Part shown: in pieces, positions 32,288 to 45,195 of the stretch
Layout: every line of letters starts with the position of its first letter
Position numbering within the stretch: the stretch's first letter is position 1
DNA from: Lycium barbarum
Lineage: Eukaryota > Streptophyta > Magnoliopsida > Solanales > Solanaceae
Length of the DNA: 64,000 bases
Direction: 5' to 3'
NCBI RefSeq assembly: GCF_019175385.1
Contig: NC_083348.1
Span: forward strand, 45,778,950 to 45,842,949
Translations under genes and position numbers: made by a program
Notes under the pieces: generated by a model
Seen by the model: the letters and a program-made list of their open reading frames with translations, nothing else
Databases searched by the model: none
Told to the model about the DNA's origin: nothing

Positions 32288-34689
32288 TGTCACGACCCGG
32301 CTAGGGGTCCGCGACGAGCACCCGGTGCTACCACACCCGAGCACCCCCTTATCGCACATAACATAACATCTAGGTGAACTATAAGTCAATTTGTGCTTTT
32401 CTTATCGTTAATCATATTGATCCCATTAGACGACCGTCATCATTTAACTTATCATAGGCATCTATGCCACACCATAAGTACAAGGCCGACGTGGCTAACA
32501 AAAGATATACAAAACATGGGCCGACATGGCCGAACATCTCTACCCACATACACGTGACTACGAGCCTCTAAGAGTATGACATATCGTATGAGCGAGACAG
32601 GACCCCGCTATGCCCATAATTATATACACAAAAGAATAAGTACCCAAAAGCTACGGCTCCGAAAGAAATGGAGCTCTGCTATGCAATCTCTGAATAAGCA
32701 GCTATGGATCAAGTCTGTCTCCCTGTGCACCTGCGGGCATGACGCAGCGTCCACAAACAAAAGGACGTCAGTACGAAGAATGTACTGAGTATGTAAAGCA
32801 TTATCAACATTAATATAGAAGCATAATAGATATCATATGAAATAGCATAGGAGGGGAGACAGTAATATCATCATTATCATGTCGCTTACTTGCATACATC
32901 GTCGTTCATATCTCATAATAATACTCGTACCATACTTGTGCTCATATTCGTATACATGTCCTTATTCGTATTCTTATACATAGTCTTATTCATATCCATA
33001 TTATATACATAGTCATTTAATATACATAGCATTTACATAGCATACCCGACCTCATAGGATCGGTGTCTTATACATGCTTGGCCAACCAAGGCTCAAGGTC
33101 ATACATACCTGGCCCTACCAAGGCGTCAGGGTTATCCGTACCATCTGTAGAGGTGTGCACGCGTTTCGTAATCGTATACATACTTTATACATAGTCATAT
33201 ACATATAGTCTTGCCCGGCATCATAAGCTCGGGGTCTTATCATAGCCCTTTATAGGCATACATATACATATCTCATAGCTCGTAAGCATCTTTAATCTCA
33301 TTTTACTCTCATCATCATTACTATCCTCATCATTATCGTTACATCTACATTATAGACTTACTCGTCATGCGAGGAACATAGTATAATCATAGTACATATC
33401 AAGGGTCGTGAGCTTATGAGCTCGGAACGTCAACCATGTGAAGACAACATACTCATATAGAGGAATTAGGAATTTGACCAAGAACCATGCCTTATGAAAG
33501 AAGGGTTAGCCTTACATACCTTTCCGTCGAACTATTTTACACTTGCACGTTCCCTTCCAATGCTAGCGTTTATACCTTCATTAATATCATAACAATGGCC
33601 ATTAGTCATTCACATTATCCGCATTATCTAGATTCCTCAATTTGCCTCTAATTCACCCACATTCATGGTCATAACACCCATCTTCGTTCATTCATCTAAA
33701 GTGTTTAGTTCATGATCTTAATACCATTTATAACACATTCATATCACAACACAACAACATTCATAACTCAATTCAAACTATTTCCCAAAATGTCACTATT
33801 CATCATTCATGACCTAGTTGACCACATTTTCTACAATCCATATATTTTAATTCTCCAATACCTTAAACATCTTGTAAAAATCATGAATCTTACCTTAGAA
33901 GTTGTAGGAACAAGATTTGGTTGATAATAATCTTCTTTGAGTAAAACCCTAGTTTTTCTCCATTTGGATTTCTTGACTTGGATGATCCTTGATGATTCCC
34001 TTACCCTTGATTCACTTGTCTTAAAGTTATTGATGACTTATAATCCTTGAAAACTCATACCATAAATGTAGAGAGAAGTTTTAGAGAGAAGTGGTGTAAT
34101 GTTGTAATGAAATAAAATAAGTCTTGATCCTCATATTTAATGAATTGGAAAATCTGTGCTGGGTGAACAGTGGTCGTCCATGGAGGTTTACGGTTCGTAT
34201 TCCACTTTACGGACCGTCCCTCGTGGTCGTCTTTAAGCTTAAGCAGGACCAGAGACTTTGGCCTGCATGCATGGTGATTTACGACCACGGTTTACGGGCC
34301 GTAAATCACTTTACGGTCCGTCCACCAGGTCGTATTATACCTCTTCCTCAGCTGGCAGAAAGTTGAAGTTTGGCATGCCAGTTTACGACCTGGCAGTTTA
34401 CGGTCCGTATTTGCACTTTACGACCACTGGCAGTAAGCTGAAGCTTTTGCATGGCAGTTTACGACTGCCAGTTTACGGACCGTATTGCACTTTACGGTCC
34501 GTATTTTGCAATATACGACCACTGGGCAGTTTTTCCAACTTTCAATTTTTCTCATTTCTCGAATTTTCATGCTAATCATCCACATCCCTTCACATACATT
34601 TCCCATGAAACAATATACACTCGCACTCCTCGCACACATCATTAGTTCACTTACTTGCGTACCAACGGGAAATTTTCCAAGGTGTAACA
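32288..34689 (-). repeat. Element F 5' LTR (2402 bp)
   Basis: Matches 24650-27070 end to end. Hairpin 32768-32788, donor-like sites near 33514 and 33888, TATA-like 34133-34140, palindrome array about 34180-34520. It is one array unit (about 19 bp) shorter than the 3' LTR near 34395. Confidence 0.93.
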
Positions 34690-34694
34690 CTTAC
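34690..34694. repeat. Target site duplication of element F, right copy (cttac)
   Basis: Identical to 24645-24649. Confidence 0.93.
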
Positions 34695-35515
34695 TCTTTA
34701 TATCTCAACTTCTAAATTTGTCAATCCAAAATGTCTACCTACTCTCTCCAAAAGTCAAACTCTACCCAAGCAATACAGAAACCCATTGCATTACATGAGC
34801 ACCATCCGAATGGTACTCCTTGAGCATCGAGATATGAAATACAGAATGATCACCCGACAAACCGGACTTGCAAAGCTAACTCATGGACTACCTCTCAAAT
34901 ATGTTGAACAATCTCAAAGGGACCAATACACCTCGGGCTCAACTTGACCTTCTTTCTGAACCTCATCACACCCTTCATAGTTGAAACATTCAACAAAAAC
35001 CTATTCGCTAACCATGAACTACAAATCAAGGATCTTCTGATCCACACAACTTTTTTTCCTACTCTGAGATATGAGAAGCCTTTCTAGAATCAATTTGACC
35101 TTGTCCAACAAATTCCTCAACAAGTCTGTACTCCAAGGCCCAACCTCGAATGCATCAAACCAACTGACAGAGAATGACATTTCCGACCATATAATGTCTC
35201 AAATGGTGCCATCTCACAGCTCGAATGGTAACTATCCTTGTAAGCAAACTTTGCCAAAGGAAAAAACCGATCCTAATGACCACCAAGGTCAATCATACAA
35301 GCCCACAACATATCCTCAAGGACCTGAATAGTCCTCTCTACTAGCCATCCGTCTAATGGTGGAATGACGTGTAAACTCTACCGAGTTGTAAGTAGTCTGA
35401 TCAAATATGAAATGAGCTAACTTAGTTGAACGGTACACAATGACCCAAGTAGCATCAGACTTTCCCAATGTCTGAGGAAATCCTACCATAAGTCCATAGC
35501 AATCTTGTTCACTTA
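34695..35515 (-). pseudogene. pol: Element D integrase C-terminal half, heavily decayed
   Basis: Minus-strand reading in shifting frames gives integrase-core pieces resembling KLAHFIFDQTTYNS at 35430-35390, YDIIWSEMSFSVSWFDAFEV near 35200-35150, LLDKVKLILERLLISQSRKK near 35120-35060, and the C-terminal domain region toward 34800. Stops and frameshifts are dense. It is interrupted on the right by LTR G. Confidence 0.7.
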
Positions 35516-35821
35516 TGTCACGACCCGACTAGGGGCCTCGACGGGTACTCTGGGCTAACAACCGAGCACCGCTCGTTCAATTACTCAACCTACTTATTTA
35601 ATGCTCTTTTATCAAATTATACTCAAATCATAAGAAAATCATTTTTCCATTTGAGAACATAATTGATTTTATATACATACGCCCTTCGGCTATCAAAATA
35701 ATAACATTTAAACAATAGTAGCATCGTGAGACCATACTACCTACACATACGTATCTACGAGCCTCTGCTCGAGTACTAGACATATGGACGGGACAAGACC
35801 CCGTCGTGCCCAAAGTACATA

Positions 35822-35828
<7 letters not shown>

Positions 35829-35879
<51 letters not shown>
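35829..35879. repeat. (TA)n microsatellite in LTR G
   Basis: An uninterrupted AT dinucleotide run. Confidence 0.97.
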
Positions 35880-35885
<6 letters not shown>

Positions 35886-36247
35886 AAAGAATCAACCAAA
35901 TAGCACCTCCGGAATAGTGGAGTGCTCCTTTAAATCTGCAGGTCGCTCCTAAAGGTTTGCACCGTCTCCCTTTCTACCTGTGGGCATGAACAAAGCGTCC
36001 AAAGAAAACGGGCGTTAGTACAAATATTGTACTGAGTATGTAAGGCATGAATGAAATAAACATGATAGAGAAATCATAAGTCATAAGATGAAGGCAAAAC
36101 CTACGCGACCTTTGGGGATGAATACATTTCATACATATATCATATATACATAATTGTCGTACATGAATCATCATAGCGTATACATCACTATGTCATATAA
36201 TTCATCATCGTAGTATCTTATCTGCTCACACACATAAAACATTATCC

Positions 36248-36380
36248 GTATTCAGCCGCAGAGTGGCTTGACATCATCTGTATTCGGCCACGTAGTGGCT
36301 CGACAATATCCGTATTCGGCCACGTAGTGGCTCGACAATATTGCATGCATATCTTCCGTATTCGGCCACATAGTGGCTCG
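36248..36380. repeat. Tandem repeats in LTR G
   Basis: Four copies around CGTATTCGGCC(A/G)C(G/A)TAGTGGCTCGAC, spaced about 28-60 bp. Confidence 0.85.
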
Positions 36381-36515
36381 ACCATATCACATACATCATA
36401 ACAAGGATCGGTATATCTCATCATCATCATTATGATCATCACATACATCTTATAAGCGTATGGTAACCTTTCATTAATGCATACATTTAAATTTAAAGAC
36501 AATTTATGAAAGTCT

Positions 36516-36752
36516 CGTTTTGGATATTCCCGTGTATAGTGGCAGCCTTGTCGGCTTGCATATTTTGTTATGTTTGGTTAACTGTGACTCCTCAGGTGAT
36601 AGGTTCATTCTGATATATGGCATTATGAGTCTACCACATGCTTTTAAATATTTCCACATTGTCCTTAGTGTCAGTCTGATTATATCTAACAAGTTCGTAT
36701 ACGAGTGTCCAACTCGGGCACTAGTCATGGCCTATCGGTTTGGGTCGTGACA
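36516..36752 (+). repeat. LTR fragment H, 3' end of a plus-oriented chromovirus LTR
   Basis: Ends GGTTTGGGTCGTGACA, the typical coding-strand LTR end. Upstream features include GGCAGCCTTGTCGGCTTGCA. The start is missing, so this is a truncated LTR. Its end meets the minus-oriented LTR I tail to tail at 36752/36753. Confidence 0.65.
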
Positions 36753-38900
36753 GTCACAACCCGTTTTCTAAACAAGTCATGACTAGCACTCAGTGCCTTG
36801 ACTTCACCGAGTAAGCCAGCTTAACTGTTCTAACCTGTACTTCCATAACACATAACTCACGAGCATTTAGATAAATAACTTAAATCTCAAAACGCTAATG
36901 CAAACAATCCTTAAAATAATCCAAATGAATCTCAAAATCCATAAATACTAAAACGTACTGAAAATGATACCAAGTACCGTTATCAACTAAAACACGTATA
37001 TGAAGCCTCTATTGGAGTACTAAAGGAAATGCACAGGACATAGGGTTCCTGGCTAGTCCCAAAACAAATGCTAAATAAAGGAATAAATGAATGAACATGT
37101 ACGAGTCCCCACCGAAAGCAAGAAGTGGAACTACCAAAAGCACTTACAGCGATGATCTCTAGCCTGAAGCTTGTTTGTCTGCAAAACTGGCACCTACATT
37201 GTACCGTAGACCAACGTAGGTTCCCAAAAGAGAATGTCAGTACAATCCACCGTACTCAGTGAGTCTCAACATTCTCCTCACTAAAGTCCGAATAAGATTT
37301 TGAATAAACGCTGAGAAAGAAGTCATAATTTATCATAAAGTATTGCAACACAATGAAGCAAAAAAAAAAAACTAGAAATTAAAATAAACACTAAAACTCA
37401 ATTCTTTTGTTCACGTAGGGCAACTGCCTACAACAACATAGATGTTCAAGTTGTGAAATGTCCAGTAATGAAGGAACATCTTCTAAGTTCAAGAAAATAA
37501 ATGGAATGCATTCATAAAATGTAACCACAACATAAACTTGCAAGAGAATTAATACCAAGGAACTGCTGAGGTGGAATTCAATTAATAATTACGATAATGT
37601 TGACCAATTTGCAACCCACAGAACATATTACACGTAGGCTCTTCCTCTTTGTTGTTGTAGTCGACGGAACTTTTATTATGCCTATGATGGCACTTAGTAA
37701 CCCTTTATACGGTTACTCTTAGCCCTTTATATGGCTATCAAATATTTTGCATCATTATGAAAATATTAGCAACCCTTTATACGGCTGCTCGTAACCCGTT
37801 ATAGAGTTACCATTCATGTTGCACCTCATTATACAATAAAATTAATAACCCTTTGTACGGTTACTCGGAGCCCTTTATACGACCACCAATTTTTGTATGC
37901 GTCATTATGGAATCATTAGCAACCCTTTATACGGCTGCTCGTAACCCTTTATATGGCTACCATTTCATTAAAATTTACATTAAAGTTTCAAGTCATCTAC
38001 TTTGTCATAGACATGGCATAAGTACAAAGTGTTTACATGATTCAAAAATATAAAGAGACTTTAAGAAATAAGGAAGAACTTCTCTGTATGACATATGAAA
38101 TAGAATCATTTTACTTCTGGAGGTTCACACTTATAGCACATTAGAGAAATGAGGAGATTTTTGTTTTCTAGGCCATGATTCAAGGGCATTAGACAATGTT
38201 TTGGGCTAGACAATGTTAGCACAAAGCACTTATACACCAAATAGTTAGGGACAACCAGTACCTTCATCAGACGGATAAGCTTGAGGAAGTAAACAAAGAG
38301 CACGATATAGATTCACTCAATGATAAATAATGTGAGTTCACTCGTTCCACTTAACTCGCATTAACATGTAGAAACTATCAATCGAACACCTTATGGGCAT
38401 GACTTCGTAAGGAAAAGACTTTAGTAAGAACAAGTTTAAACTCACCTCAAGATTTGCCTTTCTAGAAAGTTTAACTTCTACGCTTGCCAACAACAATTGA
38501 CAATTCTATCTACATGATAATCGGGGTTCAAAACCTTACCCATATCTCAATTAGTAATAACAATTCTAAAGAGAACTCATGGGTTACCTTGGAAATACAC
38601 TGATGGTGATCTGTGATTCTAAGTCTATGGAACAGCTGATGTTTTATATACATGGGACAGTGGCAACATCCATCAAAACCCCCAACAATAAGTATTGCAC
38701 AGTTAATTCTCTTAATGCTCCATTACGCCGCTGAAACTAAAAGCGCTAGGGCATATATTTCTTTTCTATCTGTTGCTGCTGTAGTGTTTCAAAGGATCAA
38801 CACATATCCTTTTGGCTTTTAATTAATTTGTTCTTTTCCACATGCTTTCATAAATGGTGTAAGGTCAAATATTCCTTTAGTGTTTCCATCATTACTCAAA
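36753..38900 (-). repeat. LTR-like region I (minus orientation), right limit uncertain
   Basis: Begins GTCACAACCCGTTTTC (the first T of the expected TGTCAC is missing). It has a TCAGTAC-GTACTCA hairpin-like motif (37237-37258), a tandem array (37690-37972) and TATATAAAAC on the minus strand near 38644-38653. No clear TAACA end is visible; 38900 is a guess. Confidence 0.5.
37690..37972. repeat. Tandem array AACCCTTTATACGGCTGCTCGT
   Basis: About eight degenerate units of CCCTTTATACGG(C/T)(T/A) with alternating GCTGCTCG and TTACTC spacers. Confidence 0.85.
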
Positions 38901-41900
38901 ATGCTGGGCATATACAGAAACGCTCACCTGTGAGACTTAATTAGTTCTCCCTTAGTCCCTTCCTATCACCTGACCCCTTTGTTGGTAAAGAAATAATATT
39001 ATATCCTTGTAATATCACTTTCCAGAAAAATAATTAAGTAACACCTAGTTTGGCCCTTCACTTTATAGCATGACCAGTTTGACATATTTTTAGTACTCTG
39101 TTTAGACGATGTGGGTCTTATAACTCTCGAGCACAATACTAATGTTAAACTTGCTACCACTGAAGTTTTAAGCCAAAAAAACTTACGGGACTTTACAAGA
39201 ACCCAATCCTTCACTGAAAAAACAAGTTTAAACACCTTAAAAAACCTTACTCAAGCTTGAACTTAGTTTGATGTTTTAAACAATGGTTTCTGAGGCTTGA
39301 ATTATGATCAAAGTGTTCATTGATCCCATATTTGTTTGATTGCTCTTGATTATGACAATTTGGTTTAGATAATGACTATTAGGACCTGTTTGAATTGACC
39401 TCTGAGTGGAGTTTGTTTGAATAAGAATGTACTTGGGTGGTTTGAAGGGTCTTTGACACTGTTAAATAAATTGAACTCAGGGCAGTCCTGAGATGGTCCT
39501 TATCTTGTCCAAAATGGTCAACCAATTTGTAAATTAGGTTTGTTAAGTGGTGATGATAGTTATACTTGCTTTAACTTAGTAATGAGATGCCAAATCCTGA
39601 AAAATGGTATTAAGAAAGAACTTTAAGGATTGGTAGCTTGACATGAAAACATGTGTGTGTGCGAGTCTATTTTGTTTTACCATGTGTAGAAGTCTCCATG
39701 TGTTTGCTATGTGTAGAAAAATCATCTTTTCAAGACTGAATCACATAACATTTGACAATTAAGAAGATAAAAAAAGAAAAGGGGAATAGTGGGAAAACCT
39801 TGGTAGGAGTTTGTCTAGGTTTTCTTTGTGAAGCTGCTTGGTTTTGCCTTTTTGGGGATGTTGTGGATTGAATTTCATTACATGAACAAGTAGTGCAGGG
39901 TCAAGAAGAGGACTGATGGTGATGTTTAGGGTCTGTAAAGTTAAAACGGTTTGGTATTTGAGTCTGTCTTGCTTATCATATGTGATTTGGTCCTTAAAGA
40001 AGGACATATATGCTCTGAGATGCTGTGTGGTATAAAAGGATAAAGTCATTTCATAGTTAGACTTTGGGTTGAGGTTTCCTTTGAATATTAGTCTGTGTCA
40101 TTGCCATTTAAAGACTTATGTTGGGTATGTCTTAGTGATCATGCTTGTAACTTGGCCACAAAATCTCTAAAGTTTGGATGGAGTTCAATGAGTTAACTAT
40201 GGTAGTTTTGTGATAGTGTTAGGTTGCTCTAAAACATCCTATGGCCCTTAGTGTTGTCATTAGGGTATGAGGATGAGGCCATGGGATGGGGCAAAGGTCT
40301 TGGGAGAGTAAAAGGTGAGCCTGGGCATGAACTGGAGGTAGTGCCCAGTGGAACTCAGGATCCTTTTTTACTGAAAGGAGACTCAGTAAAAGGAGATGGG
40401 GAGGTGATGACCCCACCCTGTCCTGTTTCCCTTTTAGGACCCTGAGACTGTTTTCTCATTCTTTTGACCTTTTCTTCATGGTTCTGGAACACACAAGGAT
40501 CTAAGGTGGATTAGGAAGAATTAACTATATCTAGGGGGAAGGGGGTACACCTAGAGTTAAATGATCTGCTGTCAGTATTTGCAAAATGTAAGTCCTATTT
40601 TTTCACAATGTCTCCTAAGAAGGTTTTTAAATATGGGGAATTTGTCTGTCTGAGTTTTGTTGTCTGAATTAAGTGTTTGTAAGGAAGTAGAACTGGTAAG
40701 TGTGTTTGGGGTGGTCAAAGCCCATATCATAGGAAACTGAGTACCATCCTTGTTGTTTGCCATTTGGTTCAACTTATGATCATGTACTTTCTAATTTTTC
40801 TCAACTTGTGCACTTATGATTTGCACCTGGGAACCTGTTCCCTTGGTTTGTTGTTGTTGTAATCTGTCTCCGTTGTCGTGGTGATTGAGTCTATTGATTA
40901 CCAGAACCTGATTATGCTATAAACCTATCTCTTTTTTTTTTTTACTTTGAAAAGATTTGCTTAGATTAAATAGTTAAAGAGCCATTAGTGGAAACTGAAA
41001 TTGTTTTTTCAAAGATTGTCTTGACTGATTGCTTACACAATATGCCCTTGAAATCCTTTTCTCTTTCCTAAAGGTTCTGAGTGTACAACTACGTGTGAAT
41101 GTACATTGGTCCTAATTAGCTAATATGTTTATTATATGCTTGGACTTGTAAAAGGGTAGGTGAGTTTAAAACCACTAAGTTTAAATGTGTGCTCTACGTC
41201 ACAGGCTCTTCCAAAGGTTTTTTCCTTTATCTAAAATAAGTTAATGTGGTGTCCAAGGTCTCAAACTGCCTGCTGTGTCTTCCCTAGGCCCTTTTGTATC
41301 TCTGGTTTACGATTCTCATGGTTTGCTTACCTGGTTAGTGTCATTACTGGCTAGTTTCGCATCAGGCCTCTATGAGAATGCTTTGTCTGTGTGTTGAACT
41401 ACCATTTGCTAGCTAATTTGGTTGTGTGTATCCTTGGGGTAGGTTTGAATGGGGGTTATGGCATGGCCAGACCTGTAGGGAGTTTAAACTCATCTGAGGT
41501 GAAACTGTGGAGCCAAAGGGACCTTGAATAACCTGTTAGTTGTGAACCTGACCCATGCTATGCCCCTGAATTAGTTTAGTTATGCTTTGGGAGTTTAAGA
41601 AATGGTCATGACCCTAGTCTAAGATTATTGTGTCTACTTAGTTGAACATATATGTTTAAAACCCCTTTTGGATTGAATTCTGGGCTGTGAATAACTTGAA
41701 AATGCAAACCTCCATGTGATCACAAGGGGGCTGGAAGTGAACCAAGGCCACATGACCTAAGAAAAGCCTTTTAAAGGGGCCTTGGGGAAAGGAGAAAAGG
41801 AAGTCCAGGCCTAGCCTGGCTCATGAAATCTTTCCTTAAGATAAAAGGCCCTATGGCACTTCTATGGCTTGTAGGGTTGTGTGTTCGTTGAAAAGACCCT

Positions 41901-42950
41901 TGGAATCACATGGACCCAACTCCTAGAATAAATGAGGCTCCAATATTTAGAGTTAAGTGCACTGATAGGAGTGATTCATGACTTGACCAAATGAGGAATG
42001 AGTGTGCACATGTATTGAAATTAGGCACAAAGGAAAGGGATTAGTGGAAGTGTGAGGTTGTTGCCTTGACCATTTCCTTGTTTACCTGTTCCTAGAGTGT
42101 ACAAACTACCTTTAGATGACACGAGGTTGTGTATATGAAAACTCAGATATAGGAGGGCCTTAATCTTGCCTCTCTCCCTGCCATGTCTACATACAATGAT
42201 TTGCTCTGTATGCTTTATCATTGGCAAGATGTAAGCTGCTTTAGTTTATTTCATGGTGGTGTTTTTTAGTACTGGCTTGCCTCCCTTGTGTTTCACAGTT
42301 TGTGTGTCTTACCATGGTTATGTGTTTTGATTTCCTGTCATTGGCCATCCCATATCTGTATAATGCAGCCTATGTTGTCTCTCCATGATAATTATGCTTT
42401 GTTCTTTGTTCCATTTATGTTACACTGGTGGGATGCAGTTGCGTTATCCCCATGACTGTATATTTTGGTGCATGCCTCTTTGTTCATCTCAGCTTGCCTT
42501 GAGTTCCTTTTATGAGTGTATGTTTGGTCCTACTTTTGCTACTTCAAGCCCATGTCCAGAAGTTTTACTTGATTATCTCTGATCCTTGGTTTGCATTATG
42601 TTCATGAACATGGCCAGTTATATTACGGTTTGGTCCTGGGATCTGCCTATATTTTGTTTACATTGGTGTGGGATGAGGTAATTTGGGGGGTAGGGGCCCT
42701 AGTCTTAACCTTCCCCGGTGACCAGCCACGCCTGGGGTTCATGAAACTCCTTGAACTTGTGCCGCATCGGGAATACGGAGGCGGCGACTCCCCCTTCCTC
42801 TTTGTTACCAAATACCTGCCAGTGGGCCTTATGGTATACATATATATACACCTGCAAAGTTGCCTTAATATACACCTGCATAGTTGCCTTACTTCATTGA
42901 CTTATAAATTTTCTTGATACATATATACATATTTGATACGTGTCTTTCTT
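38901..42950. other. About 4 kb without recognisable gene or element ends
   Basis: Comparatively G+T-rich on the plus strand from about 39250. All reading frames are short (up to 108 codons) and resemble nothing I know. It could be the upstream part of the Ogre LTR that ends at 44623 (such LTRs can exceed 5 kb), but I cannot find that LTR's expected start (TGTTGATACC, as at 63575), so the origin is open. Confidence 0.4.
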
Positions 42951-44623
42951 TTAAAATAAATATAATCGTGAGAGTTCAAAAAATTAGAAACTAACCGGGT
43001 TTCGTTTTCCTTTTCCCCTTCACCACATGACCACTCGGGTCGAGGTCAGCCTACCTATTGGGCCTCAGGCCCAATAAGGAAAATTCTTTCTCCGAAGATA
43101 TCGAGTCCTCGAAGATAAAATTAAATAGCTTAACGCACAGAAGGCCCAACCATAGGTGAATATGGCCAGCTAGGGGCTTGGTACGACCCTACTCTTTCTA
43201 TTTCCTTTATTTGTTTCTTGTTTTTCCATCATCTTTGTGTGTATTTGTACAAAAACTTGTAAAACTCATGTCATAGTTGAATCCTTATCGTATGGACTAG
43301 TAGTCTTCGGATAACGGTACTTACGCCGTTTAGATTGAATTTAAGTCGCCAAAACTATTTTCAAAAAATCCAGATTTAGCGTAATGATTTTGACAAACTT
43401 AAATTAGCTAAACTATTTTGACACGGTTTAATTTTAAACAAGAACAAAAAAGGACATTTCGAAACCACAAGTGTTGTAATGTTGTTAAAGGAAAACGGGT
43501 TGAGTATAAAAACCAAAGCATATATTCTTTCTAAAAGTTAAAACAAGTTTTATGCAAAATAAAGCCAGGTATTTTTTGACACGGTTTAAGTTTAGAAGGA
43601 CATTTTCAAAATCATGAGTATCACAATTTCATGAACTGAGTTTTTGAAACCAAAGGACATTCCTTATAAAAATCAAACTAGGTTTCGTTTTAAAAATAAG
43701 GCCAAGGATAAATGTTTTTATTTTTATCAAATGAATCAAGCAAAATATTTGGTCAAAAGCCTGATGGTTTAGAAAAATATGGCCAGAACTGGCCAGGTTC
43801 AGCAAAGACAAAAGGGGAATTTTGAGTCAAAGCCCACTCATGAATAAAAGAATGGATGACATCGGGTATTTAAAACTCTATGCACAATTTTATTTCGGCC
43901 AAGCCCAGAAGGAAAATGGACAGACCTCTTTAAAAGGGAAATTTATTTGGCTACAAAATCCGAGACCAAATTTCATAACTTATAACAAAAGACGTATGTT
44001 TTAAAACAAAAAACATTCGTATATATGAGTTCTTGGATAAAGCGTTCCAAAACGTATTAACAGATTAATCCAAATAAAGTATGAGTTAAAACATGGAAAA
44101 TATTATACACTCAAAACATAACAAGTTCATATTTTTAAAATAACATGTGTAAAGATGAAAACTTTATACTCATTTTCCAAAACAATAATACATCATCCTT
44201 GTCTATTAAGGGAGATTATTTTATCCGGATATTATGAATCCGAATCTATGTACCCTCTATATAAAGTGAATGTATTCAAATTCTTTCTCAAAATGACAGG
44301 CAAAATGACAAGATTTTGCGAGAATGAACACTAAACAGACAGTTCATGCAAATACTCATACATTGGAATTCAAAGGTCAACCGTATAGTACGGATCATTA
44401 ATACTAGGGTGCCTAATACCTTCCCCAGGGGATTATCAGAACCCTTACATGGAACTCTGGATTATGAAGGATTTTTCACGGTATTTTAATAAACCCTTCA
44501 CCCTTGGTTTTCCTAATTTCCTAAAAATTAGGTGGCGACTCTTTTCAAAACAACGTCCGAAAGAGCACCAACAAGTTCGTAGTAGCCTTTATTCTTTAAC
44601 CCGTGTAAATGCGAACCGTTACA
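42951..44623 (+). repeat. Element J 5' LTR, 3' portion (start not located)
   Basis: AT-rich, with GGGCCTCAGGCCCAATAAGG-like motifs (about 43060-43079), a stretch near 44390-44450 ending in CCTAATACCTTCCCCAGGGG, and the end CGAACCGTTACA followed by the primer site. These are typical of the R-U5 part of Ogre/Tat LTRs. No coding content. Confidence 0.7.
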
Positions 44624-44625
44624 GA

Positions 44626-44643
44626 TGGCGACTCTGCTGGGGA
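44626..44643 (+). promoter_or_regulatory. Primer binding site (tRNA-Arg) of element J
   Basis: TGGCGACTCTGCTGGGGA lies two bases after the LTR end. It is complementary, with minor mismatch, to the 3' end of plant tRNA-Arg (…GGAGTCGCCA), the primer used by Ogre elements. Confidence 0.85.
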
Positions 44644-45195
44644 CTTAAAGATTCTAACCATAAGGATTCCAATATAATATGAGTATATCTTCCTCAACTT
44701 TCTATGTGTTTACTGTCTCACAATTATTAACCGTCATTGCATGCATATCATAACTCCCCACTCTTGGAGTTTATTTTACACTTTGTTCCAAAGGCGACTT
44801 CGCGGAGCACGCGGTCGTTCCTTCAGTATAAAATCAACAATTTCTTTTGGAACCGTTATGAGGTGGGGTTGGTTCGCGATTGTCCAACAGCCCTAACTGT
44901 TAAGCCCTAGTTGTCTGCTCGGGTTCCCGGTCTTTCGTGAAAAACCACTCTAGTGAAAACTAGGATAGAGCTAAGCCAAATCCCTACTGAACCAGTGCAT
45001 TTATACATCGACGGGCCATGGGTATCTCAGACCTACCTAAGGCTCATTAAGAGTGACTACCTTGTGTTCGGACGGTCTATGACCCGAAAAACACCGCATC
45101 TCATTTATATGCTACGTGGAAACATGTTCGTGCCTATGCGATGAACCATTGATCCTACGTGGATGGGTGAATCTTAACCATGTTCTGTTTTGTAG
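44644..45195 (+). other. Element J leader
   Basis: Untranslated region between the primer site and ORF1. It ends in TTCTGTTTTGTAG directly before the ATG, which resembles a 3' splice site. No other feature seen. Confidence 0.55.

Larger units (their letters stand above)
24650..34689 (-). mobile_element. Element F: complete 10-kb Tekay-type chromovirus with perfect target duplication
   Basis: Left LTR 24650-27070, interior 27071-32287 with gag, protease, RT, RNase H, integrase and chromodomain, primer site, right LTR 32288-34689. Flanked by cttac at 24645-24649 and 34690-34694. The LTRs are very similar by eye: scattered substitutions and one indel of about 19 bp inside the palindrome array. 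It inserted in the interior of element D. It is the most complete element here and the best local model for what supplied enzymes to the gag-only relatives. Confidence 0.95.
35516..36515 (-). repeat. LTR fragment G (chromovirus type, U3 side missing)
   Basis: Starts TGTCACGACCCGACTAGGGG like the F LTR. It has a TA microsatellite (35829-35879), the hairpin TTAGTAC-GTACTGA (36015-36035) and four copies of a unit of about 34 bp, CGTATTCGGCCACGTAGTGG and relatives (36248-36380). No TAACA end is found. The right limit is approximate, where the sequence changes to plus-oriented LTR H. Confidence 0.7.

Noticed and set aside
36248..36380. Possible CRISPR-like array
   Set aside because: Degenerate repeats with irregular spacing within a plant LTR; the same applies to 37690-37972 and 62385-62935.
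39759..42917. Short ORFs suggesting a host gene in the 39-43 kb stretch
   Set aside because: All are at most 108 codons, without recognisable domains or exon-like arrangement.
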